Notes under the pieces: model-generated
The model's database searches: none
The model's input: only the letters and a program-made list of their open reading frames with translations
What the model was told of the DNA's origin: nothing
Position numbers and translations under genes: made by a program
Shown here: one piece after another, positions 53,998-63,737 of the stretch
How positions within the stretch are numbered: the first letter of the stretch is position 1
Layout of the letters: every line of letters begins with the position of its first letter
Source: Burkholderia sp. GAS332
GTDB lineage: Bacteria > Pseudomonadota > Gammaproteobacteria > Burkholderiales > Burkholderiaceae
Assembly: GCA_900142905.1 (NCBI GenBank)
Contig: FSRV01000002.1
Location: 124,001-188,000, forward strand
DNA: 64,000 nucleotides
Direction of reading: 5' to 3'

Positions 53998-54851
53998 GAT
54001 GCGGAAGAAGCTAACAAGGAGGGCGCTGCCGCCAGTTCGGCGCTGATGTCATGGGCCGTTGCAAGCAGCGCGCGAGCTGTCGGGCCATCGGCGGCGACGT
54101 CGATCGCGCCGGTCGAGCCGATCACGGTCAGCGCGAGGCACAAGTGGCCGTTCGCATCGAGCACCGGCGCGCTCAAACTGCTGATACCCGGACTCGGCGC
54201 ATCGACGCTGCATTCCAACCGGCGTGCGCGGATGGCGACTAAAGCCGCTTCGAACGCGGCGCTTTCTTCAGGCGGCGTCATGGCGCGACCGGTTGAGCCA
54301 GACTGATTCGCCCACATCCCCTCCAGCGCCTCACGTGGCAGATAAGCGCAAAACACGCGACCCGTCGATGTGGCCGGCAGCGACATCACCGTGCCCACAT
54401 GCAGATTCACATGCAACGGAAAGCCCGCATGCTCATAGCGGACGATGGTCGGCCCTTGCGGCCCGGCAATACAGATCGCGACACTGAACCCGATCGCCTC
54501 GGCCAACGCCGCCACGCGTGGCACGGCGGCGCGAAACGCCGGCTGGTTCTCCAGATGCATCAATCCCAGCCGCAACGACAGTGGACCCGGTTCATAGCGG
54601 CCCGACAGCTCGTCACGTTTGATCAGACCTAAGCGGCTCAGGCTCACCAGATAAGCATGAGCCTGCCCCGGCGCGATCTGCGCGGCAGTGGCGAGATCGG
54701 ACAAAGCCAGCGGGCTGCGCGCCTGAGCGAGCGCCAGCAACACGCGACCGCCCACCTCGACGCTCTGAATCCCGCGCTGCGTCTTGCCGCCATCCGCCGT
54801 CTCGCTGCCGCCCGTGCCTTTGCCGGTGGCCGGTTTCGCTGCTTTGCTCAC
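53994..54851 (-). CDS. IclR-family regulator (first of a tandem pair)
   Basis: A 285-residue IclR protein; helix-turn-helix LALSDLATAAQIAPGQAHAY, effector-domain HVGTVMSLPATSTGRVFCAY and SPGISSLSAPVLDANGHLCL. It is divergent from the MBL-monooxygenase operon. Its effector is probably the aromatic substrate or an intermediate. Two overlapping IclR genes suggest hetero-oligomers or two inducers. Confidence 0.92.
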   Translation of the reverse strand: MSKAAKPATGKGTGGSETADGGKTQRGIQSVEVGGRVLLALAQARSPLALSDLATAAQIAPGQAHAYLVSLSRLGLIKRDELSGRYEPGPLSLRLGLMHLENQPAFRAAVPRVAALAEAIGFSVAICIAGPQGPTIVRYEHAGFPLHVNLHVGTVMSLPATSTGRVFCAYLPREALEGMWANQSGSTGRAMTPPEESAAFEAALVAIRARRLECSVDAPSPGISSLSAPVLDANGHLCLALTVIGSTGAIDVAADGPTARALLATAHDISAELAAAPSLLASSAS

Positions 54852-54948
54852 ACCCGCGCTCGTCCGTAAAAAGGGTCCATGTTAGCCGAAGCCCTGCGCG
54901 AAAGCCCGCGCCATCCTGTCCTCATCTTAGGCGTTCTGAGATTTGCGT

Positions 54949-54968
54949 ATAGCGATGCATTTCGCTAT
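54949..54968. promoter_or_regulatory. candidate IclR operator overlapping the -35 box
   Basis: ATAGCGA-TGCATT-TCGCTAT, a perfect 7-base dyad, in the 284-base region between the IclR genes and the MBL gene. Its last base is the first base of the TTGACA box at 54968, so a bound regulator would block or recruit polymerase directly. Confidence 0.5.
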
Positions 54969-54997
54969 TGACAAATAAACTCGCCCGGCCATAAGAT
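54968..54997 (+). promoter_or_regulatory. sigma-70 promoter of the aromatic operon
   Basis: TTGACA at 54968-54973, an 18-base spacer, TAAGAT at 54992-54997. It lies 139 bases upstream of the MBL start codon, leaving a long 5' leader. Confidence 0.55.
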
Positions 54998-55135
54998 GCA
55001 TTCACCCCGACATACCGGTGCAGTCACAGAGTCAAAACGGGGCGAGACAACCCCCAATACCGCCAGCCCGTGCATCTGAATTTGAACGCGCAGCCGGCCG
55101 TCTCGCCTCACGTCCAACTTTTGAGGGAGACAAGC

Positions 55136-56095
55136 ATGGCAAAGGCATTCGCATCCCAGGCAGACCTGGAAGTCAAGAAAGTCACGTGGACCAAGCTGTC
55201 CGAGAACGCCTACGCGTACACCGCTGAAGGCGATCCGAACTCGGGCGTGATCATCGGCGACGACGGCGTGCTGATCGTCGATACCACCGCCACGCCGGCC
55301 ATGGCGCAAGACCTCATCGCAAAGATCCGCAGCGTTACCGACAAACCGATCAAATACGTCGTGCTGTCGCACTACCACGCCGTGCGCGTGCTCGGCGCAT
55401 CGGCGTATTTCGAAGAAGGCGCGCAAGAGGTGATCGCGAGCCGTGGCACGTACGAGATGATCGTCGAGCGCGGCGAAGCGGACATGAAGTCGGAAATCGA
55501 ACGTTTCCCGCGTCTCTTCGCCGGCGTCGAAACGGTGCCGGGCCTGACGTGGCCGACGCTCGTCTTCGAAAAGGAAATGACCCTGTTCCTCGGCAAGCTC
55601 GAAGTGCGGATCGCGCATCTGGGCGCGGGTCACACGAAGGGCGATACGGTGGTGTGGCTGCCGTCGCAGAAGGTGCTGTTCTCCGGCGACCTGGTCGAAT
55701 ACGACGCGGCCTGCTATTGCGGCGATGCTCAACTCGGACAGTGGCCGGCCACGCTTGAAGCGCTGCGCGCGCTGAAGGCCGACAAGCTAGTGCCGGGCCG
55801 CGGTCCTGCGTTGACCACGCCGGAAGACGTCAACAAGGGCCTCGATTACACGAAAGACTTCGTCACCACGCTGCTGCAGCAAGGTCGCGAAGCGGTCGAA
55901 CAGAAGCTCGATCTGAAGGCTGCCATGGCGCACACGCGCAAGGCAATGGACCCGAAGTTCGGTCACGTGTTCATCTACGAGCACTGCCTGCCGTTCGATG
56001 TTTCGCGTGCCTTCGACGAAGCGAGCGGCATCACGCATCCGCGTATCTGGACCGCGCAGCGCGACAAGGACATGTGGGACGCGCTGCAAGCCTGA
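55136..56095 (+). CDS. MBL-fold hydrolase of an aromatic operon, metal motif altered
   Basis: A 319-residue metallo-beta-lactamase-fold protein from the ATG at 55136, with GAGGGAGACAAG upstream. Fold landmarks: GVIIGDDGVLIVDTTATPAM, VVLSHYHAVRVLGASAYFEE, GHTKGDTVVWLPSQKVLFSG DLVEYD. The usual HxHxDH reads HYHAVRV here: the Asp and third His are missing, so at most one metal site can be complete. It leads the operon of FAD monooxygenase, DUF2783 protein and MFS transporter, and probably handles a ring-opened or activated aromatic intermediate. Confidence 0.85.
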   Translation: MAKAFASQADLEVKKVTWTKLSENAYAYTAEGDPNSGVIIGDDGVLIVDTTATPAMAQDLIAKIRSVTDKPIKYVVLSHYHAVRVLGASAYFEEGAQEVIASRGTYEMIVERGEADMKSEIERFPRLFAGVETVPGLTWPTLVFEKEMTLFLGKLEVRIAHLGAGHTKGDTVVWLPSQKVLFSGDLVEYDAACYCGDAQLGQWPATLEALRALKADKLVPGRGPALTTPEDVNKGLDYTKDFVTTLLQQGREAVEQKLDLKAAMAHTRKAMDPKFGHVFIYEHCLPFDVSRAFDEASGITHPRIWTAQRDKDMWDALQA

Positions 56096-56165
56096 TTGCT
56101 ACCCTGATCACCGCATAGAAACGCCGGAAAGCGTCAAGCAGAGCAGAGAAGGACGGAGACACAAG

Positions 56166-57875
56166 ATGAGCATCAACTACCAGACGCTGTCGTTCGAGTA
56201 TCAACCGTGCCGTGAACAAAGCGGGCAAGGTGGTGCGGAGCAGACGGTCTATCCCGTGATCGTGGTCGGCGGGGGGCCCGTGGGCCTTGCCACTGCGATC
56301 GATATCGCGCAGCAGGGCGTGCCGGTCGTGCTGGTCGACGACGATTGTTCGTTGTCCACCGGTTCGCGGGCGATCTGCTTCTCGAAGCGCTCGCTCGATA
56401 TCTTCGACCGGCTCGGCTGTGGGCAGCGCATGGTGGACAAGGGCATCAGCTGGAATGTCGGCAAGGTGTTCCTGAAAGATGAACTGGTGTACACGTTCAA
56501 TCTGCAGCCGGAGGCGGGCCACAACCGGCCCGCGTTCATCAACCTGCAGCAGTACTACGTCGAAGGCTTTCTGCTCGAACGCGCGCAGGAACTGCCGAAC
56601 CTCGAGATCCGCTGGAAGAGCAAAGTGGTCGGCGCGCAGCAGAACGGCACGGCTGGCACTGCTCAAGCCAGTGTGACGCTGACGATCGATACGCCCAACG
56701 GGCAGTACCCGTTATGCGGCCGCTATGTGGTGGCCGCCGACGGCTCGCGCAGTCCGATGCGCAATTTTCTGGGACTCGACAGCCACGGTGTCACGTTCAA
56801 AGACCGCTTCCTGATTGCCGACGTCAAGATGGAAGCGGAGTTTCCGACCGAGCGTTGGTTCTGGTTCGATCCGCCGTTCCATCCCAATCAATCGGTGCTG
56901 TTGCATCGTCAGCCGGATAACGTGTGGCGGATCGATTTCCAGTTGGGCTGGGACGCCGATCCGGTGCTGGAAAAGACGCCGGAACGTGTGATCCCACGCG
57001 TGCGTGCGTTGCTCGGACCGGATGCGAAGTTTGAGCTGGAATGGGTCAGCGTCTATACGTTTTCGTGTTTGCGCATGGACCGATTCCGGCACGGCAACGT
57101 ATTGTTCGCGGGCGATTCCGCGCATGGTGTGTCGCCGTTCGGCGCGCGTGGCGCGAATAGCGGCGTGCAGGACGCGGAAAACCTCGCCTGGAAACTGGCG
57201 ATGGTGCTCGAAGGCAAAGCAACCGATGCTTTGCTCGATACCTATGCGAGCGAGCGCGAATTCGCCGCTGACGAAAACATCCGCAACTCCACACGTTCGA
57301 CCGATTTCATCACACCGAAGAGCCCGGTTAGCCGCGTGTTTCGCGACGCGGTGCTGAAGCTCGCACGGCATCACCCGTTTGCGCGGCAGTTGACGAATAG
57401 CGGCCGCCTGTCAGTGCCAGCAGTGTTGCGTGATTCCCCGTTGAACACAGCGGACAGCGACAGCTTCGACGGTCCGATGGTGCCGGGGGCATCGTGCGTC
57501 GATGCACCGGTTCATGCTGCCGGACAACCGGCCTGGCTGCTACAGCAACTCGGCCAGCAATTCACGGGCGTGTTGTTCTGCGGCGAGCAAGGTATCGATC
57601 AGACGACGCAAGCTGCGTTGGATGCGTTGCGTAGCAGCCCGATTCCGCTGAAGCTCGTCGTGGTGACGCGTGGCGATGCGCAGGTCGCTGCGGCTTCGGG
57701 TGCCAATGTGTTGCACGACATCGACGGTCTTGCCGCCGCGCGTTACGACGCCAAGCCCGGCACGTTCTACCTGATCCGCCCGGACCAGCATGTCTGCGCG
57801 CGTCAGCGGCAACTCGACGTGAGCTTGGTGGCCAGTGCATTGAAGCGAGCGTTGTGCGTGGAAGGCACGGCCTGA
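56166..57875 (+). CDS. FAD-dependent aromatic hydroxylase, MhpA/PheA class
   Basis: A 569-residue class A flavin monooxygenase from the ATG at 56166 with GAAGGACGGAGACAC upstream. FAD loop IVVGGGPVGLATAIDIAQQG, substrate/FAD DG-type motif VVAADGSRSPMRNFLGLDSH, and GD motif GNVLFAGDSAHGVSPFGARG. A C-terminal thioredoxin-like domain (about 430-569) ends the protein, as in MhpA and phenol hydroxylase. It inserts one oxygen ortho to an aromatic hydroxyl using NAD(P)H. The exact substrate is unknown. Confidence 0.9.
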   Translation: MSINYQTLSFEYQPCREQSGQGGAEQTVYPVIVVGGGPVGLATAIDIAQQGVPVVLVDDDCSLSTGSRAICFSKRSLDIFDRLGCGQRMVDKGISWNVGKVFLKDELVYTFNLQPEAGHNRPAFINLQQYYVEGFLLERAQELPNLEIRWKSKVVGAQQNGTAGTAQASVTLTIDTPNGQYPLCGRYVVAADGSRSPMRNFLGLDSHGVTFKDRFLIADVKMEAEFPTERWFWFDPPFHPNQSVLLHRQPDNVWRIDFQLGWDADPVLEKTPERVIPRVRALLGPDAKFELEWVSVYTFSCLRMDRFRHGNVLFAGDSAHGVSPFGARGANSGVQDAENLAWKLAMVLEGKATDALLDTYASEREFAADENIRNSTRSTDFITPKSPVSRVFRDAVLKLARHHPFARQLTNSGRLSVPAVLRDSPLNTADSDSFDGPMVPGASCVDAPVHAAGQPAWLLQQLGQQFTGVLFCGEQGIDQTTQAALDALRSSPIPLKLVVVTRGDAQVAAASGANVLHDIDGLAAARYDAKPGTFYLIRPDQHVCARQRQLDVSLVASALKRALCVEGTA

Positions 57876-58006
57876 GGGCAGGGCAAACGCAGCGAAGAAG
57901 GCACAGGGCCAAAACGTGGCGAACGCGGCAAGCGCGCACTATGCGGTGCACGCAGCCTGGTCGACAAACGCAGCACATCGGCAAAAGAAAATAGCAGGAG
58001 ACAGTC

Positions 58007-58243
58007 ATGGCATTGAATACGCAACCCAATCTCGCTCGCCCCGATGATTTCTACGAGGCGTTGATCGACATGCATCGCGATCTGGACGATGCACAGAGTC
58101 AGTCGGCCAATGCGCAACTGATCCTGTTGCTCGCCAACCATATCGGCGATCACGCGACGCTGCTCGAAGCGATGCGGCACACACGTGAAGGCGTGACCGA
58201 CGTGTCGGCGCAAGGCGCACAGGCGCATCCGCTGGCCGCCTGA
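58007..58243 (+). CDS. DUF2783 small protein
   Basis: A 78-residue protein (LARPDDFYEALIDMHRDLDD, AQSQSANAQLILLLANHIGD) matching DUF2783, which is repeatedly found beside FAD monooxygenases of this type. ATG with AGGAGACAG upstream. It is all-helical and cytoplasmic, probably a partner or chaperone of the hydroxylase. Confidence 0.85.
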   Translation: MALNTQPNLARPDDFYEALIDMHRDLDDAQSQSANAQLILLLANHIGDHATLLEAMRHTREGVTDVSAQGAQAHPLAA

Positions 58244-58430
58244 ACACGCGGAACGGCGAGCGGTAACGATAAAACGCTGCACGCGCTGGGCCGTTCGAGC
58301 CACGCGCAATCCACCACGGCGCGCGGCGCACCTACACCGCCGCATGCCGTTCCAGTAGAAAACCGAAAATCGGCGCATCAAGACGCCGGACCTAGCGGGT
58401 CCGCTGGACCCTCACGTTTGGAGAGAACCG

Positions 58431-59753
58431 TTGAGCCAATCCCTCGCCCCCGCGCTGGGCGCATCCGCAGTTGCGCACGACGATCTGTTATATCGCAAGG
58501 TTTCGAAGCGGATTATTCCGTTTCTATTCCTCTGTTATGTGGTGTCGTTTCTCGACCGCATTAATATCGGCTTCGCGCAATTGCAGATGAAGCACGACCT
58601 CGGATTCAGCGACGCCATGTACGGTTTGGGTGCCGCGGTCTTCTATATCGGCTACGTGTTGTGTGAAGTGCCGAGCAACATGCTGTTGGCGCGTTTCGGT
58701 GCGCGCCGCACGTTCACGCGGATCATGCTGCTGTGGGGCATCGCATCGGTCGGCATGATGCTGGTGTCGAAGCCCACGCATTTCTACGTGCTGCGTTTCA
58801 TGCTCGGCGTGTTCGAAGCGGGGTTTTTTCCGGGCATCGTGCTATATCTGACCTACTGGTATCCGGCGCGGCGGCGCGCGGCCGTGCTGTCGATTTTCTT
58901 CGCGGGCGTCGCCGTAGCGGGTGTGCTTGGTGGTCTGGTGTCCGGCTGGATCATGCGCGATATGGGCGGCGTGATGGGTCTGTTCGGCTGGCAGTGGATG
59001 TTCGTGATCGAAGGTGCGCCAGCCATCGTGCTTGGCTTGCTCGCCGCGTTTTATCTGGTCGACGGGCCGCAGCATGCAACCTGGCTCAACGCCGCGGAGA
59101 AGGCGCAACTGATCGCGCAGCGCGATGAAGACCGCCGCGTTTCATCGGACGCGCATTCATCGCGTTCCGTCATGCAAGCGCTGCGCAATCCGCGGGTTTA
59201 TCTCTTCGCGTTCATCTATTTCTCGCTCACCTGCGCGTCGTTGACGCTGAACTTCTGGATGCCGCTGATGATTCGCGACTTCGGTGTTCACGATGTGCTG
59301 GCGATCAGCCTGTACACCGTGATTCCGAATGCGGTCGGCGCGGTGGGCCTGATTTTGATCGCGCGGCACTCGGATCGTCGTGGTGAACGGCGTCGGCACT
59401 TTGCGGTTTGCACGATCGGCGGTGGCATCGCGCTGTCTCTGCTGACGCTGCATCTGAGCAGCTTCCCGGCGATGCTCGCGATCCTCTCGCTGGCGGCTGT
59501 GCTGATCTTCGCTGCGTTGCCGATTTTCTGGACTGTGCCGTCGGGTTATCTGTCCGGTGCCGCGGCGGCGGCCGGTATTGCGCTGATCAGCAGCATCGGT
59601 ATTACCAGCGGGATTGTCAGCCCGTGGGTGATCGGTCTGATCAAGACACACACCGGTAGTATGGACAATGCGTTGTATCTGCTGACCGCGCTGCTGTTCG
59701 TCAGCGGTGTGGCGTTGCTGATTGGTGTGCCGAAGGAAGTGAAGCACCTATAA
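58431..59753 (+). CDS. MFS transporter, anion:cation symporter (ACS) family
   Basis: A 440-residue 12-helix permease. Start TTG at 58431 with TTGGAGAGAACC upstream. It shows RIIPFLFLCYVVSFLDRINI, GFAQLQMKHDLGFSDAMYGL and EVPSNMLLARFGARRTFTRI, the ACS signature of aromatic-acid and glucarate/phthalate importers. As the last gene of the aromatic operon it should bring in the substrate. Confidence 0.92.
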   Translation: MSQSLAPALGASAVAHDDLLYRKVSKRIIPFLFLCYVVSFLDRINIGFAQLQMKHDLGFSDAMYGLGAAVFYIGYVLCEVPSNMLLARFGARRTFTRIMLLWGIASVGMMLVSKPTHFYVLRFMLGVFEAGFFPGIVLYLTYWYPARRRAAVLSIFFAGVAVAGVLGGLVSGWIMRDMGGVMGLFGWQWMFVIEGAPAIVLGLLAAFYLVDGPQHATWLNAAEKAQLIAQRDEDRRVSSDAHSSRSVMQALRNPRVYLFAFIYFSLTCASLTLNFWMPLMIRDFGVHDVLAISLYTVIPNAVGAVGLILIARHSDRRGERRRHFAVCTIGGGIALSLLTLHLSSFPAMLAILSLAAVLIFAALPIFWTVPSGYLSGAAAAAGIALISSIGITSGIVSPWVIGLIKTHTGSMDNALYLLTALLFVSGVALLIGVPKEVKHL

Positions 59754-60089
59754 GACGTGTACGGGCCGCCGACAAGACGTACCCGGCCGACTGGCGGCCA
59801 GGCAGATTCGGCAGCAGCGGTGCGGCGGTGCGCTCGGCGGTGATCATGAACGGATTGTCCGCCGCCTTCCGCCAGGAGGATGAAGGATAGATGGAGGCCA
59901 GTTAGTTGGGGACGTCCACGACGACGCTGCAATAGTATGCGATTTAGTTATCTCTTTAACGATTTGCAATACTAAGTGAATGGCGTTGACAAAAAATGAC
60001 ATCATTCTAAGACTGTCCTATTTGATTCGATCCCAAAGTCCACTAGAGTTTTTGCCGGGGTATCCCGTGAATCTCTAACAGGAGTGGGC
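59754..60089. other. intergenic upstream of vgrG
   Basis: 336 bases, AT-rich from 59935. TTGACA at 59985-59990 could be a -35 box; the -10 is not clear. No gene seen. Confidence 0.4.
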
Positions 60090-63000
60090 TTGAGTCAAAA
60101 AACGGGTTCTACGCACCGGCGCTACCGTCTCGACATGCCACAGGCCAGTAGCGCCGAGTCGGCCGATATCTTCGCCTTTGAGGGTGAGCGGGCCATCGGG
60201 GAGCCCACCCGGTATCAGATCCGGTTCACGCATCCGCAGCCGGACTTGTCGCGCACCGACTACCTCAACAAGCCTGCGGCGTTCGTCATCCAGCCGCCAT
60301 TCAATCCGCTCGCAACACTCAAGCCGGAACCCGAACGGCGCGTGCAGGGAGTCATCACGGGCTTCAGCCAGCGGGGCGGCAGCCAGGACGAAACCACCTA
60401 CGAGGTTGTGTTGGCGTCGCGCCTGGCACTGTTGCGCAACGTACCGAAGTGCCGGTTCTTCCTTGAGAAGAGTTTTCCGGAAATCATTGAGCAGATCCTG
60501 CGCGAACACGGCTTCGACAAGATCCACGGAAGCTTCGAGTTCAACCTGTACCGCCAATATGGCCGACGCGCATTCGTGATGCAGTGGCAGGAAGACGACC
60601 TGACTTTTATCACGCGGCTATGCCGTCGCTCGGGTATCTGGTTTGTCTGCGAAGAGGGCAAGCATTGCGAAAACGTGCGATTCGGTGACGACTTCACGCA
60701 CTACTGCCGCGACCCGGACCTGACCGTGCCGTATCGCCAGTACAGCGGCCTGGAAAGCTCCGGGGCGGAATCGGTTGATTCGCTTGAAATGGACGCGGCG
60801 ACTTTGCCGACGAGCTACAGGGTACGTACGTTCAGCACCGAGCGTCCGGTATCCGAACCGATCGAAGCGGCCAGCCGGATCAAGGAGGACCGTACCACTT
60901 ATGGCGAGGCTTATACGTGGGGCACGCCGGACCTGAGCGAGGATGAGGCGAAGACAGAAGCCCTGCTGCGGCGCGAGGCGGCCGTAGCAGCGCAGGTGGT
61001 GTATCGCGGTACATGCAACATGCTGGATCTCGCGCCCAGTTGCATCCTCAAGTTCTCGAACCGGAAACTGCCCGATGCCGAGTGCGGGTTGGTCACTGTA
61101 CGGGTGAAATGTAGCGCATCGCGCAAACAGCCTTACCGCGTCGAGTTCACCGCGATTCCTTCCGACCGGCAGTACCGACTGCCGCTGCTGGAACATATGT
61201 GGCCCAGAATCGAGGGGGTCATTACGGGCACCATTGCCTCGCCGGGCGGGTACAAGGACCCGTATCTGGACGCGCAGGGCTCCTACATCGTGCGCATCCA
61301 CGCGGATCAGGATAGGCGCAAACCTGGACTGGAAAGCTGCCCGATGCGACTGGCCAAGCCGTTCGCGGGCGCAGGACAGACCGGTTTCCATTTTGGTCTG
61401 GTCGAAGGGACGATCGTGACCGTGGGCTTCCTGTGGGGCTGCCCGGACCTTCCCTTCATCAGTCAGGTACTGCACACGGCGCAGGATACTGACCCGATCA
61501 ATTCAGCTTACCCTTGGGCCACGCGTAACACGCTGCGCACGCGCTCGAACAACACGTTCCAGTTGGAGGACCGCGCGGGCCGGGAGCACATCAAGGTTGC
61601 GACGGAACAGGGAAAGTCACAACTGAACCTTGGGCATACCGTCGATCGTGACCAGAACGAGCGCGGTATCGGTGCTGAGCTTCGCACAGATAAGACAGCG
61701 GTTATGCGGGGCGGCGCGGGCGCGATGATGACGGCCTATAGCCGTCCGGGTGGTCGCGGGCATCAGATTGACATGCAGGAAACGGTTGCGCAGCTCAAGG
61801 AAATGCTTGCGCTTGCTGAATCGCTGGCGCAATCCGCCGCAGCGTCGAAGGCGTCGCCAGCCGACACCAGCGCGCAGAAAGCGATTAACGCTGCCCTCAG
61901 CGAACTTCGTCAGCCCGGTGCGCTTGTCACTGCACCTGGCCCGGTTGGCATCGTGTCAGGTGATGGCGTACAGCTCGCAGCCGACGGCTCGATCATCGCG
62001 ACGGCGAAGAAGGGCATGCATTTCAGCGCGCTCAAGCGATTCACCGTGGCCGCGCGCGACCTGGTGTCGGTCTTCACGCAGAAGGGCATGAGCCTGATCG
62101 CGGCGGCGGGCGCAGTTGTCGTGCAGGCCCAGCGTGGTCGCATGCAGCTCGCGTCACAGGAGGACATGACCATCGAGACGGTTGGCGGCGTGTTGCATGT
62201 GAAGTCGCCGAAGGAAATCGTGCTGAACGTGGGTGGTTCGTATTTCCGCATGACGCCTGATGGGATCGAGATGGGTACACGCGGCGGCATCCTGTTCAGG
62301 ACAAGTCGCCTGAAAAAGACTGGCCCTGCTCAGATGGACCTGGGCGGTGCGGCCTTCGCACCGAAGTTTGTGCCGTTCACGACGGACTGTGAGGTATGGC
62401 GCACCAATCCGAAGTTCACGGAACTGACCGCGTGTGCATCAGTGCCGGGCCCGGCGCAGCGGGAGGAGTCGGGCAACGCGGGAGCTGTGCCGCTACTAGC
62501 GCCCTCACCCGGGACGGCTTCACTGATAAACAACCAGTCTGACGCTGCCCCGCTGATATCGGCGCGGGCCGGAAATGCGCAGATACCCAGTCCGCCGCTG
62601 CAGATGAGGGCGAGCCCCGCTGGTAATGGTGGGCTGGTGTTGAACGATTCCGCTAATGCTCCGGACGATACTGTGCTGCCGCCGGACAGTGACGGTCGCG
62701 ACGGTGATAATTACGTTACCGATCCCCTTCTGCTCAGTAACCCTGCACCTTGCAATTGGACCATGCCCAATTTCGAGGATACGTACGCGCACAGAATGGA
62801 AATTGCTTCATATTATCCTTGGACGGATGAGCAGACGCATTACGCGCCAGGCGGGAACTGGCGGTTATCGAGCGGCAATGGTGGCATAACAAAATTCAAG
62901 GTCAGCTTCGATGGTAGGTTCAAGACTTTGACTGCATCTGTCAAAGTTGGAGTGATCTTAATGGATATCGTTGAGGTTGATCCGGCAACCGAAGCATACG

Positions 63001-63737
63001 TGAGATTAAGCAATGGCCTGGTGAAAAGCGTGCCGTACGATAGTTTCGGGAATGGTGAGAATGCGCCGAGAGGTTCTGTTCCGGATAACCTGAAGTTTAT
63101 TCATCGCGATACGTCGACGTACGATTTTTCATCAAAAGCGCAAATGATTCGAAACACGTTGAATCAGAATTCTTACAAATTAATTCTCGACGGATGTTCA
63201 AAGGCGGGCGCGTGCGGGTGCCGGATTTCGATAAAGTTTGACGTGGAATTTGTTGTGGTTGAATCGCGGCTCGAGCCACATGCTTTGGAATGTGGCAAGG
63301 TGATAAGGCTCTTTCCATATGCATTTAGAGACGACTCGGCAAACTGGGGGGAAGTTGTTGCTGAATTAAAGCGAACAACCAATGAATATAAAAAATACAA
63401 CGAAGATTACACAGCGGCGCATGAGTGCGGGCACCTTTTTAATTATCCAGATGAATATTTTCAGGAAGGTGGGGCTGTGCACGAGCAGTACGTTGCCAAC
63501 CAACAACTGCAATTTTCTAAAGGGCATCAACTGGCAGGAACGCCCACGTGGCAGTTGATCTCAGAAAATAATCTGATGGGGAACGGTGCTCGAAAAAAGA
63601 TTTCGGGTGGCGCTGCGCCTGATATCCCACCGTATTACATGGAGTATCTGCGGCGCTGGATGACGAAACATACCAAGAAGAAATGGCGAATTGGGGCGAA
63701 CGTAGCGTGTTGGCAAAATGATGAGAATTTGTTATGA
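60090..63737 (+). CDS. vgrG: T6SS VgrG spike with C-terminal zinc-metallopeptidase effector domain
   Basis: About 1215 residues. Start TTG at 60090, with AGGAG 5 bases upstream; a GTG at 60084 overlaps that site. Residues 1-370 are the gp27-like VgrG part (TDYLNKPAAFVIQPPFNPL, FVMQWQEDDLTFITRLCRRS). Residues 375-500 are the gp5 OB fold, and DUF2345 lies at about 640-780 (MHFSALKRFTVAARDLVSVF, VKSPKEIVLNVGGSYFRMTP). After a low-complexity linker (about 790-890) a different C-terminal domain appears: TAAHECGHLFNYPDEY carries the HExxH zinc motif at His1111. Base composition turns AT-rich near 62,750, where the effector part starts. The family is that of evolved VgrGs with periplasmic metallopeptidase toxins (VgrG2b-like). 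Confidence 0.93.
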   Translation: MSQKTGSTHRRYRLDMPQASSAESADIFAFEGERAIGEPTRYQIRFTHPQPDLSRTDYLNKPAAFVIQPPFNPLATLKPEPERRVQGVITGFSQRGGSQDETTYEVVLASRLALLRNVPKCRFFLEKSFPEIIEQILREHGFDKIHGSFEFNLYRQYGRRAFVMQWQEDDLTFITRLCRRSGIWFVCEEGKHCENVRFGDDFTHYCRDPDLTVPYRQYSGLESSGAESVDSLEMDAATLPTSYRVRTFSTERPVSEPIEAASRIKEDRTTYGEAYTWGTPDLSEDEAKTEALLRREAAVAAQVVYRGTCNMLDLAPSCILKFSNRKLPDAECGLVTVRVKCSASRKQPYRVEFTAIPSDRQYRLPLLEHMWPRIEGVITGTIASPGGYKDPYLDAQGSYIVRIHADQDRRKPGLESCPMRLAKPFAGAGQTGFHFGLVEGTIVTVGFLWGCPDLPFISQVLHTAQDTDPINSAYPWATRNTLRTRSNNTFQLEDRAGREHIKVATEQGKSQLNLGHTVDRDQNERGIGAELRTDKTAVMRGGAGAMMTAYSRPGGRGHQIDMQETVAQLKEMLALAESLAQSAAASKASPADTSAQKAINAALSELRQPGALVTAPGPVGIVSGDGVQLAADGSIIATAKKGMHFSALKRFTVAARDLVSVFTQKGMSLIAAAGAVVVQAQRGRMQLASQEDMTIETVGGVLHVKSPKEIVLNVGGSYFRMTPDGIEMGTRGGILFRTSRLKKTGPAQMDLGGAAFAPKFVPFTTDCEVWRTNPKFTELTACASVPGPAQREESGNAGAVPLLAPSPGTASLINNQSDAAPLISARAGNAQIPSPPLQMRASPAGNGGLVLNDSANAPDDTVLPPDSDGRDGDNYVTDPLLLSNPAPCNWTMPNFEDTYAHRMEIASYYPWTDEQTHYAPGGNWRLSSGNGGITKFKVSFDGRFKTLTASVKVGVILMDIVEVDPATEAYVRLSNGLVKSVPYDSFGNGENAPRGSVPDNLKFIHRDTSTYDFSSKAQMIRNTLNQNSYKLILDGCSKAGACGCRISIKFDVEFVVVESRLEPHALECGKVIRLFPYAFRDDSANWGEVVAELKRTTNEYKKYNEDYTAAHECGHLFNYPDEYFQEGGAVHEQYVANQQLQFSKGHQLAGTPTWQLISENNLMGNGARKKISGGAAPDIPPYYMEYLRRWMTKHTKKKWRIGANVACWQNDENLL

